From Tunturiibacter gelidiferens (GTDB taxonomy: Bacteria; Acidobacteriota; Terriglobia; Terriglobales; Acidobacteriaceae), in contig NZ_JACCCV010000001.1 in assembly GCF_013410115.1 (NCBI RefSeq), positions 248,001 to 312,000 of the forward strand: 64,000 bases of DNA, written 5' to 3'. Under the pieces are notes generated by a model, which ran no database searches, was not told where the DNA came from, and was given only the letters and a program-made list of their open reading frames with translations. Below are positions 36,367 to 45,486 of the stretch, in pieces. Numbering within the stretch: position 1 is the stretch's first letter; each line of letters starts with the position of its first letter. A program made the position numbers and the translations under genes.

Positions 36367-37767
36367 TCACTTCGCCGCTTTCTTCCCCGGCATCTTCAGC
36401 GACTTCACCAGCTGCTTCCAATCCACCTCTGTCTGATCCGCGTACGCCTCCGCAAACGCACCTACTGCCTCATCAAACCGCGCCGAAGTCCCCACGTAGC
36501 CCGCCACCATCGCGCTATCCCCAGCCCGCGCATGCCCCCTCGCCAGCATCTCGCCGCATACCCCCGCATACTCCAGCAACCCGGCGGCCTTCAGATCCTC
36601 CAGCTGAATCGAAGCCTTGTGGTCGTTCAACTGCCTCACCAGGTAGTCTCTGCCCTCCATCGTCGTCCATCCCAGAAACGGATCGGACTGCAGCTGCATC
36701 GCACGCTCTCCATTCACCACACGCTGTCCCTGATGCTGCTTTCCTCTCCTTCCCTTCAGAGCTCCGGCGACGTAAGGCGCATATCCCGAAGCAACCTCCT
36801 CCTTGATCTGCAGAAACAGAGGATCCTTCACCCCATTTCCCTCCATCAACACCACGTAGTCCCGCAGCCCCACCGACCCCGTCCCCACCACCTTGAACGC
36901 CACATCCATCGGCCGGTACTGCGCCAGAAAATGCCTGCGCTCCGGCTGCAGACTCTCCGCATAGATCGCGAGCGATCCAACCACCTGCTCCGCCAGCGCT
37001 CCCGTCACCCGCTTTAGGTTCGGCGGAATCGTCCGAAACACCCGCTGCGGCCGCTCCGAACTCTTCGCCGCACCCTTCACCGTCTTGACGCCCTTCTTCT
37101 TCACCACCGAAGGCCGCCCTTCCACCTCCGTCAACGTCAGCAGCGTATGCATCGGCGTAGCCCTCTCCGCCATCCGCAAAATCCCCGCCACCGGCGACAC
37201 ATTTCCCAGCCGATGCACCTGGTACTTCGCCACCTCCAGCACCGGCATTCGCGCAAACGAGTGCATCATCGTCCGGTACCGCTCCAGAAACACCGCCGCG
37301 GCCTCCCTGCAATGCAGATTCTTCGCGCCCGCCGCACGCCCCGCCAGCACCAGGCTCGTCGCCATCCGTTTCACATCCCACTCAAACGGCGCAACAATCG
37401 TCTCGTCGAAATCATTAATATCGAACACCAGCCGCCCATCTGGTGCCGCAAACGCGCCCAGGTTCCTCACATGCGCGTCGCCGCACAGCTGATTGCAGAT
37501 GCCCGTATTACCCACCAGCGACAGGTCATACGCCATCACCGGCACCGCCCCGCGAAAGTACCCAAACGGCGACGCCGCCATCAACTCGTTCTTCAGCGCC
37601 ACCAACGTCGGCACCCGTCCCCGCGTCGACACCTCCAGCAGCTTCAGTGGACTCTCCCGCCGCTGCTTCGCCGTCCACGTCTTATGGTGCAGCCGCTTCA
37701 TCTGCTTCCGCCGCTCCCGTCCGAAGGCATAGCGTTCCCTCGCGCTCACCAGCTGCGTCTTGTCCAT
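36367..37767 (-). CDS. DUF2252 family protein
   Basis: Function unknown. The 466-residue protein carries the DUF2252 pattern: TPLVAL-like N-terminal block, ASPFGYFRGAVPVMAYDL, NQLCGDAHVRNLGAFAAPDGRLVFDINDFDET and FEWDVKRMATSLVLAGR. GDAH..N and DFDE resemble the catalytic loops of aminoglycoside-phosphotransferase-like kinases, so a small-molecule kinase role is possible. GGAGGAGG precedes the ATG. A lone gene, divergent from the AI-2E-type permease. Confidence 0.88.
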   Translation of the reverse strand: MDKTQLVSARERYAFGRERRKQMKRLHHKTWTAKQRRESPLKLLEVSTRGRVPTLVALKNELMAASPFGYFRGAVPVMAYDLSLVGNTGICNQLCGDAHVRNLGAFAAPDGRLVFDINDFDETIVAPFEWDVKRMATSLVLAGRAAGAKNLHCREAAAVFLERYRTMMHSFARMPVLEVAKYQVHRLGNVSPVAGILRMAERATPMHTLLTLTEVEGRPSVVKKKGVKTVKGAAKSSERPQRVFRTIPPNLKRVTGALAEQVVGSLAIYAESLQPERRHFLAQYRPMDVAFKVVGTGSVGLRDYVVLMEGNGVKDPLFLQIKEEVASGYAPYVAGALKGRRGKQHQGQRVVNGERAMQLQSDPFLGWTTMEGRDYLVRQLNDHKASIQLEDLKAAGLLEYAGVCGEMLARGHARAGDSAMVAGYVGTSARFDEAVGAFAEAYADQTEVDWKQLVKSLKMPGKKAAK

Positions 37768-37908
37768 CGATCCTCCTCCAACAAATCTGCAAACAAGAGT
37801 TTAGCCTACGCGCGACGCAATAAACCCCCGCCCCTCAGCACGCTTGATGTATTCTTGCCCGCATAAGCGCAGAGCATTCATCAGGTCCCACGAGGTCTTA
37901 CAACTCCC

Positions 37909-39735
37909 ATGTCCCGCGCTCGCACTACCGAGATCCCCAGGGTTGAGCCTCTCCTCGTGCTCGCCGTCATCGTCCTCATCCTCTACTTCGCGCGCGAGCT
38001 CCTCATCCCCCTCACCTTCGCGCTCACCCTGTCGTTCCTGCTCGCCCCCGCCGTCAGCCGCCTGGAAACCCGCCGAGTTCCACGCGTTCTCGCCGTCGCC
38101 CTCATCGGCATCCTCGCCTTCCTCAGCATCTTCAGCATCGGCTACGTCGTCGCCCGCCAGCTGCTCAACGTAGCCCGCACCCTCCCCGCCTACCGCCTCA
38201 ACATCCAGCAGAAGATGGCCACCGTCCACTCTCCCGCCGAACAGTCCCTCGAAAAGGCCTTCACCGCCGTAGAAGACATCAGCGGCGACATCACCCCCTC
38301 ATCGCCCACGCCCCTCGCGCAATCCCCCGTACAAGTTCAGCCCGTCCGCGTCATCGACCCCGACCGCACCCAGCTCCAAACCACCACCGAGCTGCTCATG
38401 CGCTTCCTTCGTCCCATCGGAACCGTCGGTGTCGTCATCGTCTTCACCATCTACCTCCTCATGAAGCGCGAGGACCTCCGACACCGCATCCTCCTGCTCG
38501 CCGGCATGGGCCGCATCAACCTCATGACCCAGGCCCTGCAAGAGGCCGCCACCCGCATCAGCCAATACCTCCTCTTTCAACTCGCCGTCAACGCAGCCTA
38601 CGGTTTCCTCTTCGGCGGAGGCCTCTACCTCATCGGCGTACCCAACGCTTTCCTATGGGGAGTTCTCGCTGGCATCCTCCGCATCGTCCCTTACGTCGGA
38701 ACCGCCACCAGCCTCGCCCTTCCCCTCATCGTCTCCGTCGCCATCTCCACTACCTGGTGGCCGCCCATCCTCATCCTCTGCCTCTTCCTCGCGCTCGAGC
38801 TCACCGCCACCAACTTCGTCGAGCCCTGGCTCTACAGCACCCGCACCGGCATCTCATCCCTCGCACTCCTCGCCATGGCCATCTTCTGGGCGCTCCTCTG
38901 GGGATGGCCCGGCCTCATCCTCTCCACGCCCCTCACCGTCTGCATCGTCGTCATGGGCCGGCACGTCCCCCAGCTGTCCTTCCTCCACACCCTCCTCGGC
39001 ACCGACGCCGAGCTCTCTGCCGAGGCCCTCTTCTACGAGCGCCTCCTCGCCATGGATCAGCGCGAAGCCCGCGCCGTCGCCAACCGCTTCCTCGACGGCA
39101 AGCCCCTCGTCGAGCTCTACGACTCCGTCCTCATTCCCGCTCTCGCCCTCGTCGAGCAGGACCGCCACCAAGGCAACCTCGACGACAAGCGCTCAGACTT
39201 CTTCTTCCTCACCATCGGCGAAATCGTCGCCGAACTCACCGACTACCACCAGAAAGAGCCTGCGAACGCCACCCCCGCGACCGCACCACGCCTCTCACGC
39301 ACCATCGAAAAAGAGTTCGCCGTCATCTGCATCTCCGTCAGCGACCAGGCCGACGAGCTCACCACCCTCATGCTCGTCCAGCTCATGGAACGAGCCTCCC
39401 ATCAAACCCTCCTGCTCTCCGCTGCCTCCGTCTCCAGCGAGATCCTCGACTCCCTCGCCTCCGAGCCCGACACCGTCGTCTTCATCTCAGCCCTTCCACC
39501 CTTCGCCTTCTCGCAAGCCCGGGCCATCTGCCAGCGCGTCCGCTCTCATCTTCCCAACAACCGCATCGTCGTCGGACTCTGGAACTCTGCCAACGACCCC
39601 GACCAGACCGCCGAACAATCCATCGAACGCTTCGGCAGCGGCAAACCCAACGTAGTGGTCAACTCCCTCGCCCAAGCCCTTCACCAGATCACCCACTGGC
39701 ACCACCAACACCACAGCCAATACATGCGCTTCTAA
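37909..39735 (+). CDS. AI-2E family transporter with extended C-terminal domain
   Basis: Inner-membrane permease family named for a proposed autoinducer-2 exporter; many members are ion or sodium antiporters or unknown. Residues 1-360 hold eight hydrophobic helices in the family layout: two pairs at the start, a hydrophilic stretch (about 85-165), then the conserved LAGILRIVPYVGT and FVEPWLYSTRTGISSLALLAMAIFWALLWGWPG. The remaining 240 or so residues are soluble and include a Rossmann-like region (about 465-570: FAVICISVSDQADELTTLMLVQLMERA to NRIVVGLWNS). A typical family member is only about 350 residues long. Confidence 0.87.
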   Translation: MSRARTTEIPRVEPLLVLAVIVLILYFARELLIPLTFALTLSFLLAPAVSRLETRRVPRVLAVALIGILAFLSIFSIGYVVARQLLNVARTLPAYRLNIQQKMATVHSPAEQSLEKAFTAVEDISGDITPSSPTPLAQSPVQVQPVRVIDPDRTQLQTTTELLMRFLRPIGTVGVVIVFTIYLLMKREDLRHRILLLAGMGRINLMTQALQEAATRISQYLLFQLAVNAAYGFLFGGGLYLIGVPNAFLWGVLAGILRIVPYVGTATSLALPLIVSVAISTTWWPPILILCLFLALELTATNFVEPWLYSTRTGISSLALLAMAIFWALLWGWPGLILSTPLTVCIVVMGRHVPQLSFLHTLLGTDAELSAEALFYERLLAMDQREARAVANRFLDGKPLVELYDSVLIPALALVEQDRHQGNLDDKRSDFFFLTIGEIVAELTDYHQKEPANATPATAPRLSRTIEKEFAVICISVSDQADELTTLMLVQLMERASHQTLLLSAASVSSEILDSLASEPDTVVFISALPPFAFSQARAICQRVRSHLPNNRIVVGLWNSANDPDQTAEQSIERFGSGKPNVVVNSLAQALHQITHWHHQHHSQYMRF

Positions 39736-39832
39736 AAAACCTCGTACCTCCCACAGTTGCAAAGCCGCTGCCACTGCTATTGCTTTTGCCGTTGCCGTTG
39801 CCGCCGCTGTTGCCGTTGCCGGTTTTTTTGTT

Positions 39833-39863
39833 GTCATTCCGCAGCGCAGCGGAGGAATCTGCT
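39833..39863. repeat. Interspersed GTCAT-type repeat, copy 3
   Basis: GTCATTCCGCAGCGCAGCGG followed by AGGAATCTGC, related to copies at 3238, 3307 and 63020. It lies in the gap between the permease and the CADD-like gene, next to a GCCGTT-rich low-complexity stretch (39785-39822). Confidence 0.65.
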
Positions 39864-39910
39864 GTTGCCTTTCGTTGTGAAAAAAGAAAACTCGCGAATC
39901 CTTCCAACAC

Positions 39911-39944
39911 AAAGAAAAAGGACCAGACACCCTCGCCTGGTCCT
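39911..39944 (-). terminator. Intrinsic terminator after the CADD-like gene
   Basis: On the minus strand, AGGACCAG pairs with CTGGTCCT (arms 39937-39944 and 39919-39926), followed by TTTTTCTTT. It lies 23 bases after the stop of the minus-strand gene. Confidence 0.85.
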
Positions 39945-39966
39945 CATCATTCAAGCAAATAACTCC

Positions 39967-40674
39967 TTAGTTAACCACCAGCCGCTGCCGCTCCACACCA
40001 TCCAGAGCAACCCAGAGCGCCTTCGCCGCCCGCTCTCCAGCCGCCAGCACCGCCTCTTCGTCCTCAGGCGAGCCCGCAAGTTGCTTATCAATCAACTCCC
40101 GCCAAACACTCGCATGAGCAACGTCAGCCGTCTGGTGCAGCGTAAAGTACCGCGCCGCCGCACCCTCGGTCCCATAGTGCTCCGCAAGCCCCTCCGCCTT
40201 GGTCGTAGCGATTGCAGGCACCTTCGACTCATACGCATACAGCGCCGCCATCGCAGCCGAAGCCCTCTCCTCCTGCATCAGCTCGCGGAACGTAGCCATC
40301 AGCGCTGTCATCTCCGGCTGAACCGCGCGCCCCTCAACCTCATCGCGAGTCGCACCCATACCGGCAGCAAAGTCCATCCACAAATCGCTATGCGGACGAG
40401 CTGTAGCCGCATCCACGCCCTCTTCCTCCGCCAGATTGCGCAGAACCTCACGCCGCATCTCCCCATCCGGCAGCCGCGAGTGCAGCGCACTCAGATAAGT
40501 CGGAAACGCCGACACATGATGCCAGTACTCCGCCGCATACTCCCGCAGATCCTCACGCGTCAGCTCACCCTTCGACCACGCCTGATAAAACGGGTGCTGC
40601 AACAAATTGAACGGAGCAACACGCTCCTCGAAACGGCTCCAGAACCCAGCACTCCCAAACTCGATCGCAGACAT
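39967..40674 (-). CDS. CADD/PqqC/TenA-like diiron oxidase family protein
   Basis: All-helical haem-oxygenase-like fold. CADD-type members make para-aminobenzoate from a tyrosine of their own, feeding folate synthesis. The 235-residue protein has the metal-ligand pattern of that group: Glu cluster 83-85, His95, Glu149 and the HxxxDxxH motif HQTADVAH (His180, Asp184, His187). HPFYQAW near residue 30 matches the start region of such proteins. ATG 40674 is chosen with GGAGC nine bases ahead; the frame also opens at TTG 40692. A PqqC- or TenA-like role is less likely because of the ligand set, but this is not proven. Confidence 0.78.
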   Translation of the reverse strand: MSAIEFGSAGFWSRFEERVAPFNLLQHPFYQAWSKGELTREDLREYAAEYWHHVSAFPTYLSALHSRLPDGEMRREVLRNLAEEEGVDAATARPHSDLWMDFAAGMGATRDEVEGRAVQPEMTALMATFRELMQEERASAAMAALYAYESKVPAIATTKAEGLAEHYGTEGAAARYFTLHQTADVAHASVWRELIDKQLAGSPEDEEAVLAAGERAAKALWVALDGVERQRLVVN

Positions 40675-40951
40675 AATCAAAGCTCCATTCAAAAATTTGC
40701 AAGCGAGCAGAACCGCCCGCGAGGATTCTCAGAGTGTACCCCGGCATACCCCCGGCACAAAGTCCGTCCCCCACACGATGGATAGAAAAACCATCCTTTG
40801 AGTTGAAGACAGCACCCGCGTGGGCGCATAAACTCCCTCGTGACCAGGGTATACGAATCTCTTCGCAGCCAGGCTTCGCAGTCACACGATGACCGCTAAG
40901 CTCCGCAAGAAGTCGTGCGTATGCTTTCCTCTCACGACACGGAGAACGACC

Positions 40952-42001
40952 ATGACTTCGAATCACGCGCCAGCATCGTCCGGGTCTAAAAACCCGCTAC
41001 CAAGGCGCCTGCCGCTCCTCTTCTCCCGTCGCCGATTCATCCTCGCCGAACGCAGCCCCAGACCCAAAGGGCGGAAGGCCACCCTTCCCGCCTGTCTTAC
41101 ATTCCTGTCTATGCTCTGCCCATCGCTTCACGCCCAGACCATCGACGACGGCATCATGCTGGCGAAGAGGTCCCTCTGTGCAGGCGCCCTCTACACGCAC
41201 GACAGTTGGGACAACTACTGGCAGGGGAACCTCCAACGCGTCAACGGAAACATCGGCACCATCACGACGCAGACCGTCACCATGGCAGCCAACTACGGCG
41301 TGACCAGCCGACTCGACTTCATCATCAACGTTCCCTACGTTTGGACCGACGCAAGCAAGGGCGTTCTCCACGGCCAGTCCGGATTTCAGGACCTCACCCT
41401 CGCAGCAAAGTACAAACTCCTCAGCATTCCCGTCGGCAAATTCGGCGCGCTACGAGCGATCGCCGTTCTCTCGGGCACCCTCCCCATGACCAACTACACC
41501 CCCGACCTTCAACCGCTCTCGCTCGGCACCAACAGCAAGACTCTCTCCGGACGCGCCACCTTGAACTATCTGGGCAGGCGTGGCCTCTATCTCAACGGCA
41601 CCGCCGCCTACAACTTCCGCGGCAACGTAACGCTCGACCGCTCCAGCTACTACACCAACGGACAGCTCTATCTCAGCAATCAGGTCGCGATGCCCAACCT
41701 CTTCAACTACGGCACCAGCGTCGGCTATCGCAAAAACGACGTTTCGCTCTTAGGCGACTTCTCCGTACAGCAAGCCCGCGGAGGCGGTGACATCCGCCCT
41801 CAGGATATGCCCTTCGTCTCCAACCGCACCAACTTCTCCAAAGCAGGCGCAACGATCAAGGTCCCGGTCCCGAAAGTAAGAGCCCTTCAGTACTGGTTCA
41901 TCTACTCCAACACCTTTCAAGGCCGCAACGTTGGACAAGCCAACACCTTCACCACCGGCCTCATGTATACCCTTCCTTTCGAAAAGCGAGCCACCCCGTG
42001 A
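40952..42001 (+). CDS. Exported outer-membrane-type (phenol-degradation MetA-like) protein
   Basis: A 349-residue protein with an N-terminal basic stretch and a hydrophobic signal ending near PSLHAQT (about 45-62 from ATG 40952, longer than usual). The mature part alternates amphipathic strands, such as VTMAANYGVTSRLDFIINVPYVWTDAS, LTLAAKYKLL and YNFRGNVTLDRSSYYTNGQLYLSNQV, and ends in GLMYTLPF, suggesting a beta-barrel. It resembles putative transporters annotated near phenol-degradation genes. GGAG precedes the ATG. Its stop overlaps the next gene's GTG, so the two are coupled. Confidence 0.75.
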   Translation: MTSNHAPASSGSKNPLPRRLPLLFSRRRFILAERSPRPKGRKATLPACLTFLSMLCPSLHAQTIDDGIMLAKRSLCAGALYTHDSWDNYWQGNLQRVNGNIGTITTQTVTMAANYGVTSRLDFIINVPYVWTDASKGVLHGQSGFQDLTLAAKYKLLSIPVGKFGALRAIAVLSGTLPMTNYTPDLQPLSLGTNSKTLSGRATLNYLGRRGLYLNGTAAYNFRGNVTLDRSSYYTNGQLYLSNQVAMPNLFNYGTSVGYRKNDVSLLGDFSVQQARGGGDIRPQDMPFVSNRTNFSKAGATIKVPVPKVRALQYWFIYSNTFQGRNVGQANTFTTGLMYTLPFEKRATP

Positions 42002-43572
42002 CAATGAGAATGACCAGGAAAACGCCTCTCTTCCGCGCATCGATCTCAGCCGCAATCTTCCTTGCCCTGGCCCTGAGCACCTCCAGCTGTAGCAAGGACA
42101 TCCCCTCTTCCGAGCCCTTGCCGACAGTCACTCCGGCGAACACCGACGCCAACGCCGGATCATGGAAGATGATCGTTCTCTCAGGTCCCACGCAGATCCC
42201 TGTGACAGCCCCGGCCCCTGTAAGCGACCCCGGCTATCAGTCTGAGTTAGCATCCATCAAGGCCGCACAGGCCAGCCTCACCGATGCGCAAAAGACCGCC
42301 ATCACCTATTGGAGCAGCGGCGGCGTCCTCCGTTGGAATCAGATCATGCGGGAGATTGCAGCGCGCTCCGATCTGCCGCCCTCTCCAAATCCGGACGGAA
42401 GCTATCCCGTTCCAAATCCCGCAAATCCATTCGCGAATCCGCAATATCCGTTCAGTAACCCTCCCTACGCGGCACGCGCCTACAGTTACGTCTCTGTCGC
42501 GCAGTTTGAGGCCCTCAAGGCCGCGTGGTACTACAAGTACCTGTACAATCGCCCCTCCCCCTTCAAAGCGGACACCAGCATCAAGGCGCTGCTGCCGACC
42601 AGCGACATTCCCTCCTACCCCTCCGAAGATGCCGTCGAAGCAGGAGTCAACGTTGCTCTGCTCACGCTCCTCTTCCCCACCTCGGTCGATGAGATCAACG
42701 CCAAGGCAGCCGAGCAGCAACAAGTCGCCCTCATCTCCGGCAGAGCGTCCGCCAGCGACATCGCCGCGGGAGTAGCCCTGGGCAAAGCCGTCGCCGCCGT
42801 CTTCGCTGCCCGCGCCGCCTCCGACGGAATGAAGGCAGCCGGCGGAAACGCTGCTCTCTGGCAGTCCCTCGCCGACAATGCAACCGCGCGCGGAGAGATC
42901 CCCTGGATCAGCCAGGACGGTCCACCTCGCCCGCCCATGCTCCCCGTCTTCGGCAAGGTCAAGGCGTGGATGATGACTCCCAACGACATCGTGAACGAGC
43001 GGCCGGGTCCGCCTCCATCCACCTCATCCCCTCAAATGCAGACCGAAACCGCCGAAGTGAAAAGCATCGTCAACAGTCTTACCCGCGACCAGCAGGCGAC
43101 GGTCTACAAATGGGCCGATGGAGTCAGTACCGTAACTCCTCCCGGCCACTGGGACGCCATCGCCGAGCCGTACATCAGCGCTGCCAGTTTCAGCGAGGTT
43201 CGCGCCTCACGCGTCTTCGCGCTGCTCAATATGGCACTCCATGACGCCGCCGTTGGCTGCTGGGATGCGAAGTACTTTTACTTCAACCCCCGACCCTCGC
43301 AGCTCGATCCCTCCATCAAGACCCAGACCGGACTTCCAAACTTTCCATCCTACGTCTCAGGCCACTCAGACTTCTCCGCCGCAGGCTCCGATGTCTTGTC
43401 CTATCTCTTCCCCGACGGGGCAACCTACTTTCAAGCGCAGATGCAGGAGGCCGCCATGTCCAGGCTCTACGCGGGCATCCACTATCGTTCGGATATCGAA
43501 GTTGGAATGGATCATGGCAAGAGAATCGGAGACTACACGGTCAGGTTTGCAAAGGCAGACGGAGCGAACTAA
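41998..43572 (+). CDS. Vanadium haloperoxidase / PAP2-like lipoprotein
   Basis: Exported lipoprotein of about 524 residues with lipobox STSSC near residue 30. The C-terminal part holds the vanadate/phosphate-binding motifs of the PAP2-haloperoxidase superfamily: FPSYVSGHSDFSAAG and, later, GIHYRSDIEVGMDHGKRIGDY with the catalytic His. It may act as an acid phosphatase or a haloperoxidase; the sequence alone does not decide. The start is GTG 41998, overlapping the upstream stop as GTGA, or ATG 42004. It shares a transcript with the outer-membrane-type protein. Confidence 0.85.
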   Translation: MTMRMTRKTPLFRASISAAIFLALALSTSSCSKDIPSSEPLPTVTPANTDANAGSWKMIVLSGPTQIPVTAPAPVSDPGYQSELASIKAAQASLTDAQKTAITYWSSGGVLRWNQIMREIAARSDLPPSPNPDGSYPVPNPANPFANPQYPFSNPPYAARAYSYVSVAQFEALKAAWYYKYLYNRPSPFKADTSIKALLPTSDIPSYPSEDAVEAGVNVALLTLLFPTSVDEINAKAAEQQQVALISGRASASDIAAGVALGKAVAAVFAARAASDGMKAAGGNAALWQSLADNATARGEIPWISQDGPPRPPMLPVFGKVKAWMMTPNDIVNERPGPPPSTSSPQMQTETAEVKSIVNSLTRDQQATVYKWADGVSTVTPPGHWDAIAEPYISAASFSEVRASRVFALLNMALHDAAVGCWDAKYFYFNPRPSQLDPSIKTQTGLPNFPSYVSGHSDFSAAGSDVLSYLFPDGATYFQAQMQEAAMSRLYAGIHYRSDIEVGMDHGKRIGDYTVRFAKADGAN

Positions 43573-43629
43573 AAACGACAGACGGAAGACGTAAAACGCA
43601 AGCTAAGTCCGCGCAGCGCGAGATCACTA

Positions 43630-43656
43630 TGGCCCTCCCGACCACTGGGAGGGCCA
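43630..43656 (+). terminator. Hairpin after the haloperoxidase gene
   Basis: Perfect 10-base stem TGGCCCTCCC (43630-43639) with GGGAGGGCCA (43647-43656) and a 7-base loop, 57 bases after the stop. It lacks a T run, so its role as a terminator is uncertain. Confidence 0.45.
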
Positions 43657-43690
43657 CAGTGGATCGATTCGCCAATCAAGGGAAAGCCGA

Positions 43691-43730
43691 GTGCCCCATT
43701 CATCGCGTCGCACTTGCGCGATGAGTAGGC
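43691..43730. repeat. GTGCCCCA-headed repeat with hairpin
   Basis: Starts GTGCCCCATT and contains the inverted pair CATCGCG (43701-43707) and CGCGATG (43717-43723). It shares its GTGCCCCA head with the palindrome at 11278-11306. Confidence 0.5.
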
Positions 43731-43822
43731 TCCGCTCTGCCGAAGGCCGGAGTGAAGGCGAAGCCGCAACGACTGAATTGCCTTCTTCCATCCGGCCACA
43801 ACTCCGCCGGCTCATCAATGAA

Positions 43823-44326
43823 TCAAGAATCCGAGCGTAAGCTATCCAGCATCTCCCGAACGGTCAGCCCAGACACCGGATGCACCATCTCCGGCGCAAT
43901 CTCCGCCAGCGGCTCCAGCACAAATCTTCGCGCCTGCATCTCCGGATGCGGCAGCACCAGATCCTCGGTCTCCATCACCGCTGCATGCCCCTCTGCATCG
44001 ACATATAGCAACAGATCCAGATCGATCACCCGCGGGCCCTTCGCCACAGCCCCAACTCGCTCCCGCCCCATCGCCCGCTCCACCACAAGCAGCTCCCTTA
44101 GCAAAGTCACCGGCTCCAACTCAGTCTCAAGCAGCAAAGCAGCATTCAGGAATCTAGGCTGATCCAGAAACCCCACCGGCTCCGTATCGTAAAACGACGA
44201 GACCGCCGTCACCTCACCCAGCGGTCGGATCAACCGCACCGCCTCCTCCAGATTCGCCTCACGGTCCCCGAAGGACGATTCCAGGTTCGACCCCAACGCG
44301 ATCGCCGCCACAGCCTTCACGCCCAC
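43823..44326 (-). CDS. folK: 2-amino-4-hydroxy-6-hydroxymethyldihydropteridine pyrophosphokinase
   Basis: Transfers pyrophosphate to the pterin in folate synthesis. The 167-residue protein has the family blocks ALGSNLESSFGDREANL, SSFYDTEPVGFLDQPRFLNAALLLET, RVGAVAKGPRVIDLDLLLY and LPHPEMQARRFVLEPLAEIAP. The start is GTG 44326, with no in-frame ATG near it. It could supply the pteridine partner for the para-aminobenzoate made by the CADD-like protein 3 kb away, though the genes are not linked in an operon. Confidence 0.94.
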   Translation of the reverse strand: MGVKAVAAIALGSNLESSFGDREANLEEAVRLIRPLGEVTAVSSFYDTEPVGFLDQPRFLNAALLLETELEPVTLLRELLVVERAMGRERVGAVAKGPRVIDLDLLLYVDAEGHAAVMETEDLVLPHPEMQARRFVLEPLAEIAPEMVHPVSGLTVREMLDSLRSDS

Positions 44327-44416
44327 CCCGCTCGAAAACGGGGCTTAGCAGCCACACAAATCACCACATCGTCACCACGATCCACCATCAACAAACCACG
44401 CGTTTCGACCGCAAAA

Positions 44417-45334
44417 TCACGAAACCGTAGCTGGTTGCAACTGGCCCATCACCCTGGCCGGCTCTGCTACCTCATCGTACCCATGCGCCAGCTCCCATGC
44501 CGACCTGTCTCGCATAAGTCGTTGCACAAGAGCAGTATGCATCGCATGTCCAGCCCGCTCGGCCACCACATGGCCCTGAATCCGACGCCCCGCCAACGCC
44601 AAATCCCCAATCAAATCCAGCACTTTGTGCCGGACAAACTCGTCATTGAAGCGAAGTGGCCCATTTACAACACCTTGCCGCGAAAGAATAATGGCGCTCT
44701 CATCCGAAACTCCACGAATCAGGCCCATATCCCGCAACATACCCTCATCCTCCTTAAATCCGAAAGTACGCGCGGGAGCAATTAATTTAACATAGTCCCC
44801 AGTCGCAAGATCCCCCCTAAACGTCTCATACCCAATAGGTTGCGGGAAGTCGATCGTGTACTGAATTCGATAGCCCGACCCCGGATAGACCCCGATAAAC
44901 TTCGATCCCTCCCGCACCTCAACCTCTTTTAAAATCTTTAGGTACTCCCGTTTACGCCGTTGCTGCTTAAGCCCAACAGAATGAAATGCTTGCACATAGG
45001 GCAAAGAGCTTCCATCCAGAATCGGAACCTCGAGGTTATCCACCTCGACGATCACGTTATCCACACCAAAGCCGATGAGAGCAGAGAGCAGATGTTCAGT
45101 AGTTGAGATCAAAACACTCTGCCGCATCAGGCTCGTCGCGTAACTGACTTTGGCGACATTCCGCCCGATCGCTGCGATCTCGAAGTTGTCTAAGTCGGTG
45201 CGACGAAAGACGATACCAGATCCAGCCGGCGCCGGGACCAATCGCATCAGCACAGGCGCCCCGCTGTGTAAGCCGATACCGCTGAACTCTATCTCCGAAC
45301 GAATTGTCTGCTCAAAATGAGCTTCCAATGCCAC
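44417..45334 (-). CDS. lpxC: UDP-3-O-acyl-N-acetylglucosamine deacetylase
   Basis: Committed step of lipid A synthesis. The 305-residue protein carries the zinc ligands His81 (STTEHLLSAL), His236 and Asp240 (HKVLDLIGDL), and the catalytic His263 region GHAMHTALVQ. FSGIGLHSGAPVLMRLVPA is the typical N-terminus. The start is GTG 45334 behind GGAG at somewhat long spacing. It confirms a lipid A-containing outer membrane. Confidence 0.95.
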   Translation of the reverse strand: MALEAHFEQTIRSEIEFSGIGLHSGAPVLMRLVPAPAGSGIVFRRTDLDNFEIAAIGRNVAKVSYATSLMRQSVLISTTEHLLSALIGFGVDNVIVEVDNLEVPILDGSSLPYVQAFHSVGLKQQRRKREYLKILKEVEVREGSKFIGVYPGSGYRIQYTIDFPQPIGYETFRGDLATGDYVKLIAPARTFGFKEDEGMLRDMGLIRGVSDESAIILSRQGVVNGPLRFNDEFVRHKVLDLIGDLALAGRRIQGHVVAERAGHAMHTALVQRLMRDRSAWELAHGYDEVAEPARVMGQLQPATVS

Positions 45335-45486
45335 GAGTAGGCGTCTCCGGATAGAACCATCTCCGAGACTACAGCGGAAAGAACTCTTCCCGTTGTGGCA
45401 AATAAGCCACAGTTCCCTGAGAGGATGACTACTTTTTTCCTCAACATGTGGTCAACTAATCCTTTTGCTTGCTATAACATCCGTCC

